From Lunularia cruciata (taxonomy: Eukaryota > Streptophyta > Marchantiopsida > Lunulariales > Lunulariaceae): DNA of 64,000 nt. The position numbers and the translations under genes were made by a program. The stretch covers positions 24,444,608-24,508,607 of the forward strand of contig OX419762.1 of assembly GCA_948567375.1 (NCBI GenBank), read 5' to 3'. Shown here in pieces: positions 32,421-45,604 of this stretch. The first letter of the stretch is position 1. Each line of letters begins with the position of its first letter. The notes under the pieces were generated by a model. That model made no database searches and was not told the origin of the DNA. It worked only from the letters and a program-made list of their open reading frames with translations.

Positions 32421-34660
32421 GTGATGAAACAATGAAATATAAAGCTCAGAAGACCCAAAGAGTCAAAAGGCAAAGTTTTCTCAAGACTTTCATCCTTTTC
32501 ACAACATCTAAGCAACAAAATGCAAGACTCCTTGCCACATTCTGCTTACTTCCCTTTAGTGGCATCATGTGATTTCTCACTCTTGGTTTTTGAAAGGTCA
32601 AAACCTTCCCAAAACTTGACATTCTAACTCCTTCATGACACCTATTGAGAGGCATGGGATATAGTCGTGACATTTCAGAACTTCCTTGACAAACTCTCAA
32701 TCTTATAGTGTTTTGCTGATTGGTCATTCTTCAATCAATCTTCAATTGACATGCCAATTTTGTGTATCTATTTTCTATCACTCTCAATGTTATCTTGATC
32801 CCGAGGTAGTTTCTTTCTCTACACATACTTTCTTGATTGGCTAGACCCAAGGAAAATTTGTTACATGTTTTTTGGATCGGGTTGCGCATCCCAATACAAA
32901 TTCTTCTTACTTTGAGTCAATACTTCCATAAGTCCAACCTGATTCCTTTTAACTCTGACCCAAGATCAACTTTGGGTCTATGCAAAACACACAATTCTTC
33001 TCTTTTCTTCCTCATTTAGCCTTCCTTTGGCTTTAACGATACACTTCTTCTTTAAAACTCATCAAAAAAATGTGGGTACCATAGAGTGGGTCCTCCTTCT
33101 CAACCTCATGCTCTTGCAAGTAGGATACAACTTCAAAATATGACTTCATCTTGACCTATAATGTTTCGACAATCTCTTGTAATCTTTTGTAACCTCCATT
33201 TTGTGAAGCAATGTTGGTGGCTTGTGCTCCCAAAGAAGCAACCTTCTTGATAGTATCCACCATGCCCTTGGTAGAGTCTAACAACAAACCATTGCTCTTT
33301 TTGAGTTCTTGGATATCTTGGTGGACCAGATTTAAGGACTCTTTCACAGTCATGACCTCTACTCTTACAATTTTCAGATCTACTATAAGAGTGCTCATGC
33401 ATTGAGACAAAGGAGGAAAGAAGCTCCTGAGCTCCTTGTCAAAGTTATTTGCTTTTCTATACATTTTAATAAGTTGTTGTTGTTTTGAGGCTATATCATC
33501 AATGTCTTGCACCATCTTGGAAACCTTTATTTTGGAACCTCCAAAGTACTACTATGAAAATATATCCTCTACCTTCACTCAAGATCTATGATTTCATGGA
33601 AAGTTCTTGAGAACTTAGTTTGCAAAATCTAGGAGAATTTTACAGATTTCAAGTTCCCATGGTCTCTACTATACTAATTGAAACTTTAGCAATAACTCTA
33701 AGTATGCTTGTTTTACTGAACCAAAGATCTACTCTTATGGACATATAGATCAAAAGTTACAAGCTTTGAATTTGCACTTTCTATTTGAGATCATATAGAT
33801 TTCAAAATCTCACAACCTTCACCATTGACCTTTAAATTATACAACTAAGGTCTCAATCAAAAGCTCTTGAAGAGCACTTCTAAGTGAATCAAAGATCGAC
33901 TTATTTGAGAAAATAAGTACAAGTTTATGACCTCTAGAGTTTGCCATAGTTAACTTCTAAACCTCCTTGAGCCATAGGATGTGAACGCTATTTACTTCAA
34001 GCATAGAGCTTCAAATTGTATGAGAAAAATTTCAACCAAAAGCCCTTGGTTAGATGCTTCTATTGAGACCATGATCACCTCATGTAAAGATGTGATTCCA
34101 AAGTTCAAACCTTTGAAAATTGCTTGGTGGTATTCACCACCAAGAGCACAAGATCACAAAATGATGAAACTCAAAACTTACTCTATAAAACTCCAACTTT
34201 AGCAATCAAGGACACAATAGAAATCTTTTTCATAGTGTTGCTAATGAGCCTAAGATTGAAACATTTTGACATGGAACCAAAGAGTTACAATGTTTCAAAA
34301 GTGCAACTCCAACACTATCATTTGATTGCATCATTCAAGAGAGAAGGGAGTATTGGAATCAAATGAGTGCCGCACCATTTCAGAAGTTCAACACAGATTC
34401 ACTCTATCAAGGTCTTTGGCCTTTCTATTGGCCAACTTCTTGAGCTAGTACTTGACATTAGCTTCAAGATTTCAAGTATAACTTGAGGCTTTAGCATTAG
34501 GAAAGTATATGACCGAGATGAGTTTACATCGGATCAATTTATTATACATTGGTCAAGTGTCCTAGGCTCCTCCCTAGACTTAAATTATATGTGATTTGTA
34601 TTGTGTTTTAAGCCTTTTGCCTCTTTGGGTCTTCTAGACTTTAAATTTCATTATTTCATT
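32421..34660 (-). mobile_element. Old LINE pieces, mostly minus strand
   Basis: A minus-oriented 3' tail (gaaacaatgaaatataaagc) lies at 32425-32445. 32480-33070 has no clear match. 33515-33090 is a diverged ORF1 N-terminal half (open frame 33515-33156). 33540-34320 is the monomeric 5' UTR. 34320-34470 matches the RT N-terminal region. 34475-34660 is a plus-oriented 3' end (ttaggaaagtatatgaccgag, then the TTTCATTATTTCATT tail). All parts are more diverged than the copies left of 31 kb. Confidence 0.6.
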
Positions 34661-36100
34661 ATTTTACATCCAATGTTAAAAAAATCAGACCCAATCGTTG
34701 CATCATTGCCTCCAAAAAACTATTCAAGCAATAAAAATTGACCTTGTATTGTTGCACAACAATCTTTGAAGCATTTTGAAGCATCTACATTATTCATTTT
34801 TGCTTCTTAGAAGGGATGTTCTTCTTGGATAGCACTCTTTAAAGCCTTTTGAAGTATCTACCTTATTCACCATTTACTTTTTAGAACTATTGTTCTTCAT
34901 AGATAGTACTCATTGAAGCATTTAGAAGCATCTATATTATTCATCATTGCTCCTTTGAATTGTGGTTCTTCTTGGACAAATTGGGTAATTGACGGTTGTT
35001 AAGCTCAATGTATACATTTTGATCATTCTAAATTAGATTCAAATTTGATGATCAAGGTGAGTTTGAAGAATGCATAATATGGGAAGAATACATAATACAC
35101 TTCAAATAGAGATATTAATTAAAAAACACATAATAATTAAATGTTGTTGATTTAGAGTGAGAAGACTTAACTTACTATTCAACAAAATTTGATAGAACTT
35201 TACTTCTTAAGTTGGTCATGTTAAGGTAATCCAGTCTAATAAATAAAGATCCATAATACTTTAACTGTCTACATTGCTACATACATAGGATAACAAGGTT
35301 GAAGAACTTTCATGAACGGTTTGATATCAATGCAAGTGAGCTCATATGACAAAATTGGAGGAAGTTAATCATTGGACTTATTTTATGATTTGTGCTCGCA
35401 ACAAACATGAGAAATGAAATTTGTGTACTAGATATTACCCCTTTGACATAGTGTATATAAAGGTATAAAATTAAAAAATTGAGATAGGCAGCTGGTGCAA
35501 TAGATCCCTTTGGCATAGTGTGTATAAGGGTGTAAAACAAGCACAACATGCATGAAGAACAATGTTTAATATGGGTTGTTGGAATGCAAGAGAAGTGCAA
35601 TTCATATGACAAACCTAAACAAGTGCAATTTGTGCCGGACGAACCCGGATGGTATTTGTGTGGTTTGAACAAAGTCTATTTGCAATAGTTGAGTGGTTTC
35701 AGACCCTATCCCTTGCAATTAAGGAGGCATGGGATCACTATAGATCCCAAGTGTTCCATCATAATTTTTTTGCATATTTCAGACATAGATTTTTATCCCT
35801 CGCAAAGTTGCAATAGTTTAGTGGTTTCAGATCCTATCCCTTGCAATTAAGGAGGCATGGGATCACTATAGATCCCAGGTGTTCCATCATAATCTTTGTG
35901 CATATTTCAGACATGGGTTTTTATCCCTCACAAAGTAAAGTATAGAGGATACATCATGCATAATAAATCCATAAAGACTACTCTAAATGGCACATGGAGA
36001 AGTGAAGATAACCGTAATATTTATTCGCGTATGTTTTGCATGGTGTTTTAAGCCTTTTGACTCTTTGTGTCTAAAAGGTTTTATATTTCACTATTCATTG
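34661..36100. repeat. AT-rich spacer with 128-bp tandem duplication
   Basis: No gene is seen. The stretch from 35692 (agtggtttcagaccctatcc) is repeated from 35820, a period of 128 bp, through about 35938 with few differences. Both units carry atgggatcactatagatccca. 36040-36105 resembles a plus-strand LINE 3' tail. A short GCGTAGT triplication lies at about 36460-36480, just outside this stretch. Confidence 0.55.
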
Positions 36101-36723
36101 TTCAAGAGATGTAATAATAATATGAGATTTCTTTTTCCACATCTCTTGCAAGATCACACACACTCACATGAATAAATCTTAATTTCAAAACAAGAAAAAT
36201 TATAAATTCTCAATAGTTTTTATTTCATGTTTCCATCATTTTAAAATTAAATTATAATAAAACTAGAGTATGAAAGACAAAAATTCAACCAAAGAATTTC
36301 AAATACATCTTAATAATTTCAGATCATTTTACTAAATTCTCAAGATACTAATGGAACATGCTAAAAAGCAAAACATATATTTTAAAGAAAACTGTCGAAT
36401 TACTACAAATTCAAAAATTTATGTAATCCTTGCCTGTCTCTCGTCCAACATCTCCCTTGCGTAGTGCGTAGTGCGTAGTGTGCTTGCCGAAACTAAACTC
36501 CTATCGGTTCGATTGGATGAGGAGATTTGAGAATCCTCCTGACTAGCCAGACCGAAAAGGAATTGTGAGATGAGATGAGCTGCTTTCATGGGGATGTGCA
36601 ATACGTGGTGTAGCGAAAGGAGGGAGGAGGGAAGGAGCGAGGCCTGATTTCGTGTGATGATCACGGAAGGACAGAGGAAGCAAGCGAGACAACATATATA
36701 CTTGCACGCAGTAGTCCTCGGCT
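36100..36723. other. Upstream region of HCF106
   Basis: The GC content rises and repeats end at about 36420, so the promoter and 5' UTR probably lie between there and the ATG. A catatatata word at 36693-36700 is only some 25 bp from the ATG, too close for a normal TATA box unless the leader is very short. No clear core promoter can be fixed. Confidence 0.35.
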
Positions 36724-39339
36724 ATGGCGGGAGCCGTTCTCGGTCCGACTTGTGACAAGCTTAGTTTAGTGAGATTTTCAGGGGCCTCAGTATCATGTAG
36801 TAATTCCGGCTACTTTCAGTACGTCTACTCAAGTCATAACAGACCGAGTAGTGTATGCTTTAGAACAGCGTCTGCTTCTTCATGCCTGTTGCGGAGCGGT
36901 TTGAGCCACCAGAGCTCATGGAGCGGGCGTTCTCATCTAGGTGAATGCCAAATTTATAGAGTTCTTACAGGTGAGCAGGCCGAAATCCAGTGCTGGTTCA
37001 TCAATTTCGCGGTCTTATATGATGTTCTGCCAGTGAAGAGTATTTGAGCACAACACATCAATCTTGCGATCAGAAGACGGGATTCACCTTAATCTCGGAA
37101 TAGATTGATCGTGTGCCCAGCATTAATGGGCCACTACCTACCTTTTGGAGATTTTCGGGATCCAAATTTCTAAGCGTTCCTGGTTTGTCATGGTTTATCA
37201 TAGCATAAGTTCTGAGAATGCCAACAAATTGGCAGGAAGACAACCATTGTCAAAATTATTTGTTACTGGAAGGGTACACGCATCTTTACTTGGAGTTGGA
37301 GCGCCGGAAGCATTGGTCATTGCCGTCGTAGCTCTGCTTGTCTTCGGACCAAAGGGCCTCGCAGAGGTGAGTTTTCCATATTCCTATAAGGAAAACTTTA
37401 TACTCCTATATAAATAGAAGTATCTCCTACCTTGTGGAGTACGGTTTTACGGGTTGGCTATTGCAAATTCCAAAATCGATGAATAGGTAGATTGAGTAGA
37501 TCTTAAAAGCTTGAATTAGTTGGAAATCAGATCAAGTTATGAGATTTGATGCTTCTCCAAATGTCCCCAGGAAATAAGATATTGCTCAATGGTTTAGTTC
37601 AAGATGCCGTGATGTTTTCTGATACCTAGGGGAGGAGCAAAGTCTGGTGTGATGGCTTGAATGCTCAGATTGTGGTTCTTTCTTCGTCATCGTTGTTGTG
37701 TCACCAACCGTCCCGTTTAAAGATGAGGTTGATTGTCGTTTCGGCAGGTTGCACGCACAATCGGGAAATCATTGAAAGCCTTCCAGCCTACAATTCAAGA
37801 GCTTCAGGTTGAGAGCAGACCTCCGCTTTTCTTTCCTGTAACAGCTCGTAATCATTCGAGCTGTTGGTACCCAAAGTACAAAATACAACATAATTTTGCT
37901 TTTGAAGGGTTCTGAAGAGAAGCTGGAGAAGTGTCTCAAACGATTAAGAGGGATGTGCTTGCGACAGTTGTCTAACTCTCTATCTCTTACGCTTTTTTCC
38001 ATCTGTTCTCTTCATTGTTGCCCTTCTAGAAGAAACGGAAGGTTCTGAGGACTACTGATGCACAGTGCTTCTCTGATGAGGGCCTATCAGCTGCTTTTAC
38101 GTATCGGCAGAATGTAGAGTTGGTGGTTTGTCATAAAACTGTATCAGCTGCCTCTACGAATTCACAGACTGTGGAATTGGGGGCTCCTGATATAACCTGT
38201 TTCTCTAGTCTCCCTAGGTTTTTGGTGTCATAACAGAGCCACATACACCTACTGAGGTGAATTCACCTGTCTGTTTTGTTCTTATACCGTTCTCTCTGTA
38301 TTCCAAAGTTTTAGTTTCAGGCCTACCTCCATTTAATTATATGATTACACTAGAAAACATTCGTCGTGCACAGCCCTAATAAGTTGTGGTTTTTTGAGGT
38401 TGCTTACTCAATTTCATGGACTGCTCCTACCTCCCTTGTGCCCACCATCAATTTGATCCCAATGATGAGAAGCTAGATTAGGAAATACCAAGAGGGGATT
38501 CAAAAAATACAATCGCTGACAATTTTTGAGTTTGCCTGATCAGCAAGTATCCAGGGAGTTTAGAAGCACCCTGGAGCAGGAAATTGGGTTGGATGAGCTT
38601 CGAAATCCAAAACCTCTTGAAACTCCTCCTCCCCTTCAATCTGAGTTACCTACTCCTGTGCTAACGCCGAAAGAGGATGAACAGCCCTTTGAGCGAACGC
38701 CACAACGCGACGAACCCCTTTTGGCACAGAGTACTACGCTTACACCCACTGCTAATTCTTAAAAGTGCATCTGAGGATCTAGGAGCAACTTGCTGTAGAA
38801 TGTACTGCGTTTATAGTCAGTGCGAAGTTTTTCAGTGCATCTTAGGGTCTGAAAGGACGTAACTGGTTACTTCCTTATAATTCTTATGCAGGGTTTGGTA
38901 TCTAAAGTACTGGACATCTGCGCCTGTTCTCCGAACACTCTGTCGACTGCGTTAAGATCATGTATCTTGAGTTAGGGGTTTGGTAATGCTCACAAGCGCT
39001 TGAACAAATGCATATGGCGCAGGAACTCCTGAAGGGAAAGCCTACAAGACAGACGATTACGTAAGAGCCACGACGGATGGAGGAAAAGGGCTTGTTCCTG
39101 AGGATATGCGGAGAGGTCGTACTGCATGTTCCTTTCATCCCCTTCTCCCGCAACCCTTTGTTCTTCTACGCTAGACTATTAGAAGGTAATGAGTATTCTT
39201 AGATTCTAAACAAAATGCAATTGTGCATGCAGAAGCCGAGCTGGCTGCATGGGGAGGTACTACACCGACGAAATCTGCTGGTAATCTAGAGATAGGGGGT
39301 CCCAAAGGTGATGAAAGCAAGAAGAACGAGGAGCTCTGA
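36724..39339 (+). CDS. HCF106: Thylakoid Tat translocase subunit, HCF106 (TatB-like)
   Basis: Six predicted coding exons with GT-AG borders and consistent phase: 36724-36970, 37236-37366, 37748-37807, 38544-38730, 39023-39115 and 39233-39339, giving 274 residues. Residues 1 to about 97 are a Ser-rich, Arg-bearing chloroplast transit region. The mature part begins near ASLLGVGAPEALV, with a transmembrane helix at about 105-119 that has the family Glu at 107, then the FGPK hinge (119-122) and an amphipathic helix (VARTIGKSLKAFQPTIQELQ, then VSREFRSTL, EIGLDEL). The acidic Pro-rich C-tail matches HCF106 and not Tha4, which has LFG-GVPE and a shorter tail. Together with Tha4 and cpTatC it exports folded proteins across the thylakoid membrane using the proton gradient. 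The exon 4 end (38730) and exon 5 end (39115, or 39060) are the least certain. Confidence 0.88.
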
Positions 39340-41820
39340 ACATAAACTAATGTGTCCGAAGTCCAAACCTCTTTGAGTTGTGGAACTCTTGAAGGGGAAT
39401 GGATGACGACTGGGGTATCCAGACACTCAGATTCCTATATCTCTATACGGTCATCGCCCTGGATATTGCAATCTACTCGGGAATGAAATCTGTAATATGC
39501 GTTGTTTTGGCTACTTTGTTCCTCAATCCGTGCAGCGAAGCTACAATATTTCTCGTCCTCTTCTCTTCTCCTGGAGTTTTGTACCGTAAATTTTTAGTGT
39601 CTGAACACATCCTCTGGTCCCGCGGTTCTATTCTCACCAATGATTGAGATCCTTTCACTTCATCTAAGGAAGATAATAAACGTACTACCTTAGACTCTGA
39701 ATTCATGTTTGAAGTGTAAATGTTCATCTTTGTATCGAAGGTCTCCATACCTTTTCAGATTTCCAAATGTGAAAGAAAGCCGCCACACCGGCTTCAGATT
39801 TCCATTCGTTGGTTCCAGTAGTTCCTAACTGGGTTTCAAGCTACTTTTACTTTTCATCTTTATCATCAAAAAACTTTGAACTTCCGAGTCGAATCAACTC
39901 AATCCGAAAATGTAGACTTGTAGGTCTACACGAAGTTCTCGCGAGAGAGATCAAGTATGTACAGGCTTGGAACTCTACATTTTCAGAAACTGAACTTTGG
40001 CATACCTGGACGTGTTCTCGCACGGTCTGTTTGGGGGTCCAAGTTCTGACTATTAATTGAAAGTCACGGTAGATAAAATCTCCGTGGAATAATGGCTAGA
40101 TGTATAGTTAAGAACTTCGATTCTATATAGAGAAACTCTAGTTTATAATGACTCATCAAAGTCCATCAAAGTCATATTTGTTTGTCCGGTGTTTCGTGGA
40201 CAGGATGTGGGACGCACGTGTCCAATGTACAGTAGCTAAACTTGTAAACCTCTGGAATGGGTTGGGGGCTTTCTACGGGAAGTCCCCGATTATCAGAACT
40301 TGAAACTCCGGGTGGAGCAAGATCTAGAAGGGTTTCTGCAAACAATCCCATTTCCATTTGGTTATTTGATGCTGTGTTAAGACAACCGGTGGACGTCTTG
40401 ACTGCATTTCTGAACGCTTTGACTGGGATTTTCAGCCTTTTTTAATCAAGCCAGGAGCTTCGGAATCTGATCATCTATGAAGGATCCTTTTACTATTCCA
40501 GACGTCCAGGTTAATGAAGAGAGACTTCCGTTCACTTTTCTGTGGACGGACATACAGTTTTCTGATACAGTTTTCTGTGGACGGGTAAATTTTACTGGAA
40601 AGTATCAATTATAAAGTTTAAGCATAGCAATAAAAGACCAAAGAAGATTTTAAATCGCAAATCTAGACATTTTCCTGTGAAAGAAACTAATCTACAGATG
40701 TCCTCAAATCTAATAATCAGAATTTGAACTCCAGGTCAGATACTGCCGAGAACTGTCCACTTGCGTGGACAAGAACCAGAAATCATAACGTTTTTAGTAC
40801 GCCAGGAGAACTCAGATGACAGATATAGCTAGACAAGTTAAGACCGTATTCAAATCTTTATTTCTCCAGAATCTTCTGTTTGTTAAAGCAGGATTGAATA
40901 TCACTCTCATCATGATGCTAAGATTCACTTAAAAAAAGTTAACTTAAATAGGAAAAATTGATTATTCTAGTTCACTATGAACCTCTGCTTATGCACAAAT
41001 GTCCTGAATTAATTTGTTTTGTGTAGATTAAAGTTCAAAGCAGAACGTTTGTTTCTAACGCTTCGGGATGACGTCCTATGTTGAGCGGCTCCAAACGTAA
41101 CAGACGGTGACAGACTTGACGTATCGACCTTTATGAGTTTGCTCCGTACTTCGCAGTAATCATAGTTCGAAGTTATAAAATCCAAACCGGATGCAAATTT
41201 CTTGGGAATGACGGAATTATGTTGTCTTATCGATATTACCAACCTCTTCAGGTACGAATAGTTTCAAAGAGAACAACAACAATGAAATACGTCGAGAAGG
41301 TCGCTCTCGGCTTTTAAAGTTAAGTCAGGACATGCGATGCTGTGGTTTGTTTTAAGTTCACTTATGAGCTAATGTACTTGAACGGAAAAGATATGAATTG
41401 ACATTCATCAAGTGTGAAAAAGCAGACCGTGCATGATAACAAGAAGGATGAAAGACCCCATTAAACCTTACAAGGATAAGACATAGGAGGTAAACTGAGG
41501 TTCAGTCCCATTGTATTGGTATGTGAAATTTGTCCTATTACACCTAAGATATTCTAGCTATGCAAATTATATAGTATACAAACTTCTGGAGCATCTGAAA
41601 AAGCATCATTTAGTGTATTTGCTTTCCTATGAATTACACGAACCAATATTCACTTTAGAGCTATAAATGCACGTAGTCTAAAATCTGCTATAAAGCATTA
41701 GAGTGATACTGCACAAGAGTATATCATATTAGATATAAGATAAATAGGTTTTGTTATCTTTTTGAGAGATAGTAGAGTTGTAATCACCGAAAGCAGACAA
41801 TTAGCTATTGCAAAGCAATT
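39340..41820. other. Intergenic DNA after HCF106
   Basis: No convincing ORF or repeat is present. The first 100-200 bp should be the HCF106 3' UTR. gatacagttttctgtggacg-like words are repeated near 40548-40580. The base composition is like HCF106 introns, so this looks like ordinary host DNA and not transposon debris. Confidence 0.45.
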
Positions 41821-41825
41821 CTAGA

Positions 41826-43500
41826 CCCTTATGGTGTTATTTTGGATTGTTTGTGAGCTCTCAAACACCAAGTGCTCAAGTGCTAAGCCTTTGTGGAATG
41901 ATGGTAATCTGATCAATCTTGTGGAGACATCGCAACATGAGTAGAATAGCATTAAAGACATTGATAGATCCATTTTGGTTGGTTTGACCTAGAACAAATG
42001 AGGAAAAATTAAGGAAGGGGCTTTGGAGGAATTGCTACTTATGTCAAAATTGGCTTTAAAAAGCTAGTCTGTTGGACAGGCCATGACACATATGGACAAT
42101 ACCAATGGTTGAAGATTTGTTGTGATTGAAGATTTTGCACAACATACATAGTTGTCAACAACAATCATGTAGCTCTCCTGACAGATGGTGTTTGAAGAAG
42201 GTATTCATATTCACAAGTCTAGCAAACAAGACATTGTTACCAATTACCGCACCATATTAGTTTGTAGTATCTTTGCCAAGTTGTATGGGTGAATTTTGGA
42301 GTCTAGGTTGATTACTTGAGCTGAAAAGTACAAAATCTGGGCTAAGTGCCAAGTTGGATTCAGATCAGGCTTTAGTACATTGGACAATCTATTGGTACCC
42401 ATGTTTTGTAGTGGAAGTCCAAGGATGTTGGAAGAGCTCTTTATGTTGCATTTATTGATTTCAAGGAAGCCTTTGATAAGGTGCTTAGGAAATCTCTAAG
42501 TGAGAGACTCACTGAAGTTGGTGTTTCCCCCGATCTGGTTGTTGCTATCTCTAGACTCTATGAGACGGTGGTTCTCAAAATGTCCTAAGCACAATGGGAG
42601 TGATTCAAGGATGCTTTCTATCTCCAGCTCTATTTGGAATCTTCATTGATGACCTAGAGCAAGTATTAATAGAAGATGGAGCTACAGGTGTGGAAGTTAC
42701 AGTTGGCTCTTTGATGATACATGCACTCCTTTATGCAGATGATGTAGTCTTTGTCTCCCCCAATCCAAAGAGTTTATAGAAGTAGTTATTCTCTCTTTTT
42801 CTTTTGCACTCAAAAAAAGATGGGGGTGAAACTTGACAATTCCAAGGTGATTGTGTCACACCTTTCTTCTTTGATGGAAAGCGCTTGAAGGAGGTTTCTT
42901 CTTACAAGTACTTGAGTTTAGATTTTTCTCAATAGTTGGTCTCAGCTCTCACATGTGCCACTAAGGTGAGGTCCTTGAAGCATGAGAGACTATGGCATGA
43001 ACCTAGTGCCAAGATGGTGTTCTATCAACAATTTTTAAATCATATGTTTATCTTATTGTGAATAAGATTAGCTCTTGGCTAGGAGCTTTACTTCACTTAG
43101 ACATCTTGTTGCTCAATATAGAAAACTAGCTCTCATAGACTAGATGTAGAAAAAGGATTTTGGCAATAGATAGAGCACTCAATGCGGCTTTGTACATTGT
43201 GTTCTCTAGGCAAAGTTGAGGATGAGAACCATGTTATTGTTCAATGCCCTTGTTACAAGAAAATTAGATTGAGAATCAAATTAGTAGTAGTAATTCTCTA
43301 CTCTCTTACAGCTTAAGGCTTTGGAACTAAAGAAGTATATGACGAAGATTAGTCCATGTCTGATTGATTTATTAAAGATTGGTTAGGTGGTCTAGTCTCT
43401 TGCCTAGGCTCGTAATGTATGTGATCTGTATTGTTTTTTCAGCCTTTTGACTTTTTTGGTCTTCTAAGCTTTATATTTGATTGATATTATTTCATTCATT
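41826..43500 (+). mobile_element. LINE copy with internal deletion, plus strand
   Basis: It starts at the ORF2 endonuclease (tattttggattgtttgtgag, counterpart of FWNVHGL), skips to RT near 42190 (DIVTNYRTI, FDKVLRKSLSERL, MGVIQGCFLSPALFGIFIDDLE, LLYADDVVFVS at 42730-42765), then RT C-terminal and zinc segments (43170-43290), with a tail at 43470-43500. It is more diverged than the copies left of 31 kb and has many stops. Confidence 0.75.
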
Positions 43501-43504
43501 ATTG

Positions 43505-45450
43505 GAAGTTGCATCAGATGGATGTGAAAGATACCTTCTGGAATGGAGATATTCCAAAAGAGGTGTAAATGGTGCAGCTACTTGGGTATGAAGACCCAAG
43601 TTCTCTAGCTTGAGTGTGTTGGTTGTAGAAGGACTTCCCTACCAAGCTCTTTGTGCAACTTTATCTATTGGCTTGTATACAGATCTGATTGCATGGGCTA
43701 CAAGGTCAAACATTTCTGAGAAACAAAGCATTATTGCATTATAAAAGGTGATCAAGGAGCAATCTTATGTTGTCTATGGCATGAACATGGTACCAAATGG
43801 TGTTCTATCAATTATTTGTAAATCCTATGTTGGTGAGCAAGATTATTTCTTGGCTAGGATCTCTACTTCACTTAGACACGTAATTGCTCAATATAGAACT
43901 AGCTCTCATAGACTAGAAGTAGAAGAAGGATAGTGGCAATAGATAGAGCATTCCTTGTGGTTGTGCATATTGTGTTCTATGGACAAAGTTGAGGATGAGC
44001 ACCATGTCTTTGTTGAGTGCCTTTGCTACGAGCAGATCAGATTGAGACTTCAGATTAGTAGTAGTGATTTATCTACTCTCTTAAAGCTTGAAGCTTTAGA
44101 GTTAGGAAAATATATGACCAAGATTAATCTACATTGGATCAGTTTATTGCAGATTGGTCTGGTGCCCTAGGCTCTTGCCTAGGCTCACGTTATATGTGAA
44201 TTGTATATTTTTTCAGCCTTTTGACTCTTGGGGTCTTTTGTGCTTTATATTTCATTGTTTCATCATATAGACTCAAGCAAGCTCCTAGAGCTTGGTATGG
44301 TAAGATCACTTTTGTTTTGCAAGAATTTAGTCAAATTGTGCAATTTAGACTCCTCACTCTATGAACTAATACAACAAATTGTGCATTGTCATTATGATCT
44401 ACATGGATGATTTGATATTGAGTGGGAGTTGTAAGAAGTGGATTCAATAGATTAAGCATAAGTTGCAAGCTAAGTTTGAAATGAAGGACTTGGGGGTGTT
44501 AAGATATTTCCTTACAATTGAGTTCATCAAGGATGGTCAGGACATGTGGCTGTTGCAGAAATATCTTATTGACATGCTTTCCAAGTATATTGACATGCTT
44601 TCCAAGTATGGTGTGATGGCTTGCAAGCCAATCTCCACACACTTAGAACAGAATTTGAAGTTGAGTCTTGTTGAGGGGGAGTTGCTTGAAGATCCTATTA
44701 AGTATAAACAGATGGTGGGGAGTTTGATTTACCTCACTATCACACTGTCACTATCACTATCACATTTATCATTAGGCTAGACTTGAGCTATGTTGAAGGA
44801 CTTGTGAGTTGGTTCATGTAGACTCCTCAAAAGTCACATCTTGATGCAGTTTGGAGGATTATGCGGTATGTGAAGTTCACTATATAGTTTGGACTTCATT
44901 ACATAGCCATAAAGAGTGTACAATTTTGTAGGTCTATAGATGCAAATTAAGCAAGAGTACTTTGGACAAGCTGTCCACATCTAGCTATGCATTTAGTTTG
45001 AGGATTGTAGCTATTAGTTGGTCCTCAAAGAAGCAAGCTATGGTATCCTTGTCTTTTTGAAAGGTAGAGTATAGAGGTGTGACCAACATTACAGTTGAGG
45101 CAGTTTGGCTTTGAAGGTTATTTGTTGACATTGGTATATGTGTCTTTGATGTGATTGTTATCTATGAAAATAACAAGAGTAGTATTAGACTTGCTCATAA
45201 TTATGTATTTCATGCTAGTACAAAACACATTGAGGTGCAACATCACTTCATTAGGGAGAGAGTACTAGTAGGTGAGATAGATCTCATATTTCTAGGTACA
45301 GATGAGCAGGTTGCTAACATCTTTACAAATGCCTTGCCTAGAGATACACTTGATGTGTTCTAAGATAAATTGGGTGTAGAATGCATTGATAGGAACTTGA
45401 GGAGGAGTTTTGAGCCTCCAAGCTCTCTATAAGTGTGAACTAGTTCAGGA
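43505..45450 (+). mobile_element. Ty1/copia remnant interrupted by a LINE
   Basis: 43507-43631 encodes a degraded KLHQMDVKDTFWNGDIPKEV, the conserved N-terminal motif of copia RT. A LINE lies at 43632-44271, and copia resumes with LKQAPRAWYGK (44275). YMDD is at 44400-44411, followed by FEMKDLGVLRYFLTIEF (44475-44530), QMVGSLIYLT (about 44710-44740) and the RNase H end (45151-45363: KHIEVQHHFIRE, DEQVANIFTNALPRD). A 15-bp in-frame tandem repeat (gacatgctttccaagtat) occurs near 44574-44609. A purine tract may lie near 45400. No LTR is recognised. Confidence 0.85.
43632..44271 (+). mobile_element. Truncated LINE inside the copia remnant
   Basis: The plus-strand LINE 3' portion runs from the RT C-terminal part (LPYQALCATLSIG, counterpart of PYQAFCATLSIGWY) through the zinc segment (43955-44040: LCILCSMDKVEDEHHVFVEC) to the tail at 44255-44271. 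Copia coding motifs stand on both sides, so the LINE inserted after the copia element. Confidence 0.8.
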
Positions 45451-45604
45451 TCAAAGTGAACTTGTATAGCATTTCATTCTTATTTAATATACTTGTTACA
45501 AAGTTAGTTAGAAAGCCACTGCCTATGTGGTGCACTAGGTTCCTGGCCTACCCTCCGTGTGGATAGCACATTGTTCTTTGATTTGTAAATATACTAAGGG
45601 GAGT

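Noticed and set aside
35692-35938. 128-bp duplication as a mobile element end
   Set aside because: Only two units, no inverted termini and no target duplication; a local tandem duplication is enough.
38731-38760. HCF106 ending at the TAA at 38758-38760
   Set aside because: This would lose the usual C-terminal tail. A GT donor at 38731 fits the phase of the following two exons. It is still possible as an alternative transcript.
39061-39066. GTAAGA at 39061 as the end of HCF106 exon 5
   Set aside because: Using it leaves the next exon out of phase with the well-formed C-terminal frame. The donor at 39116 restores the phase and gives a plausible acidic tail.
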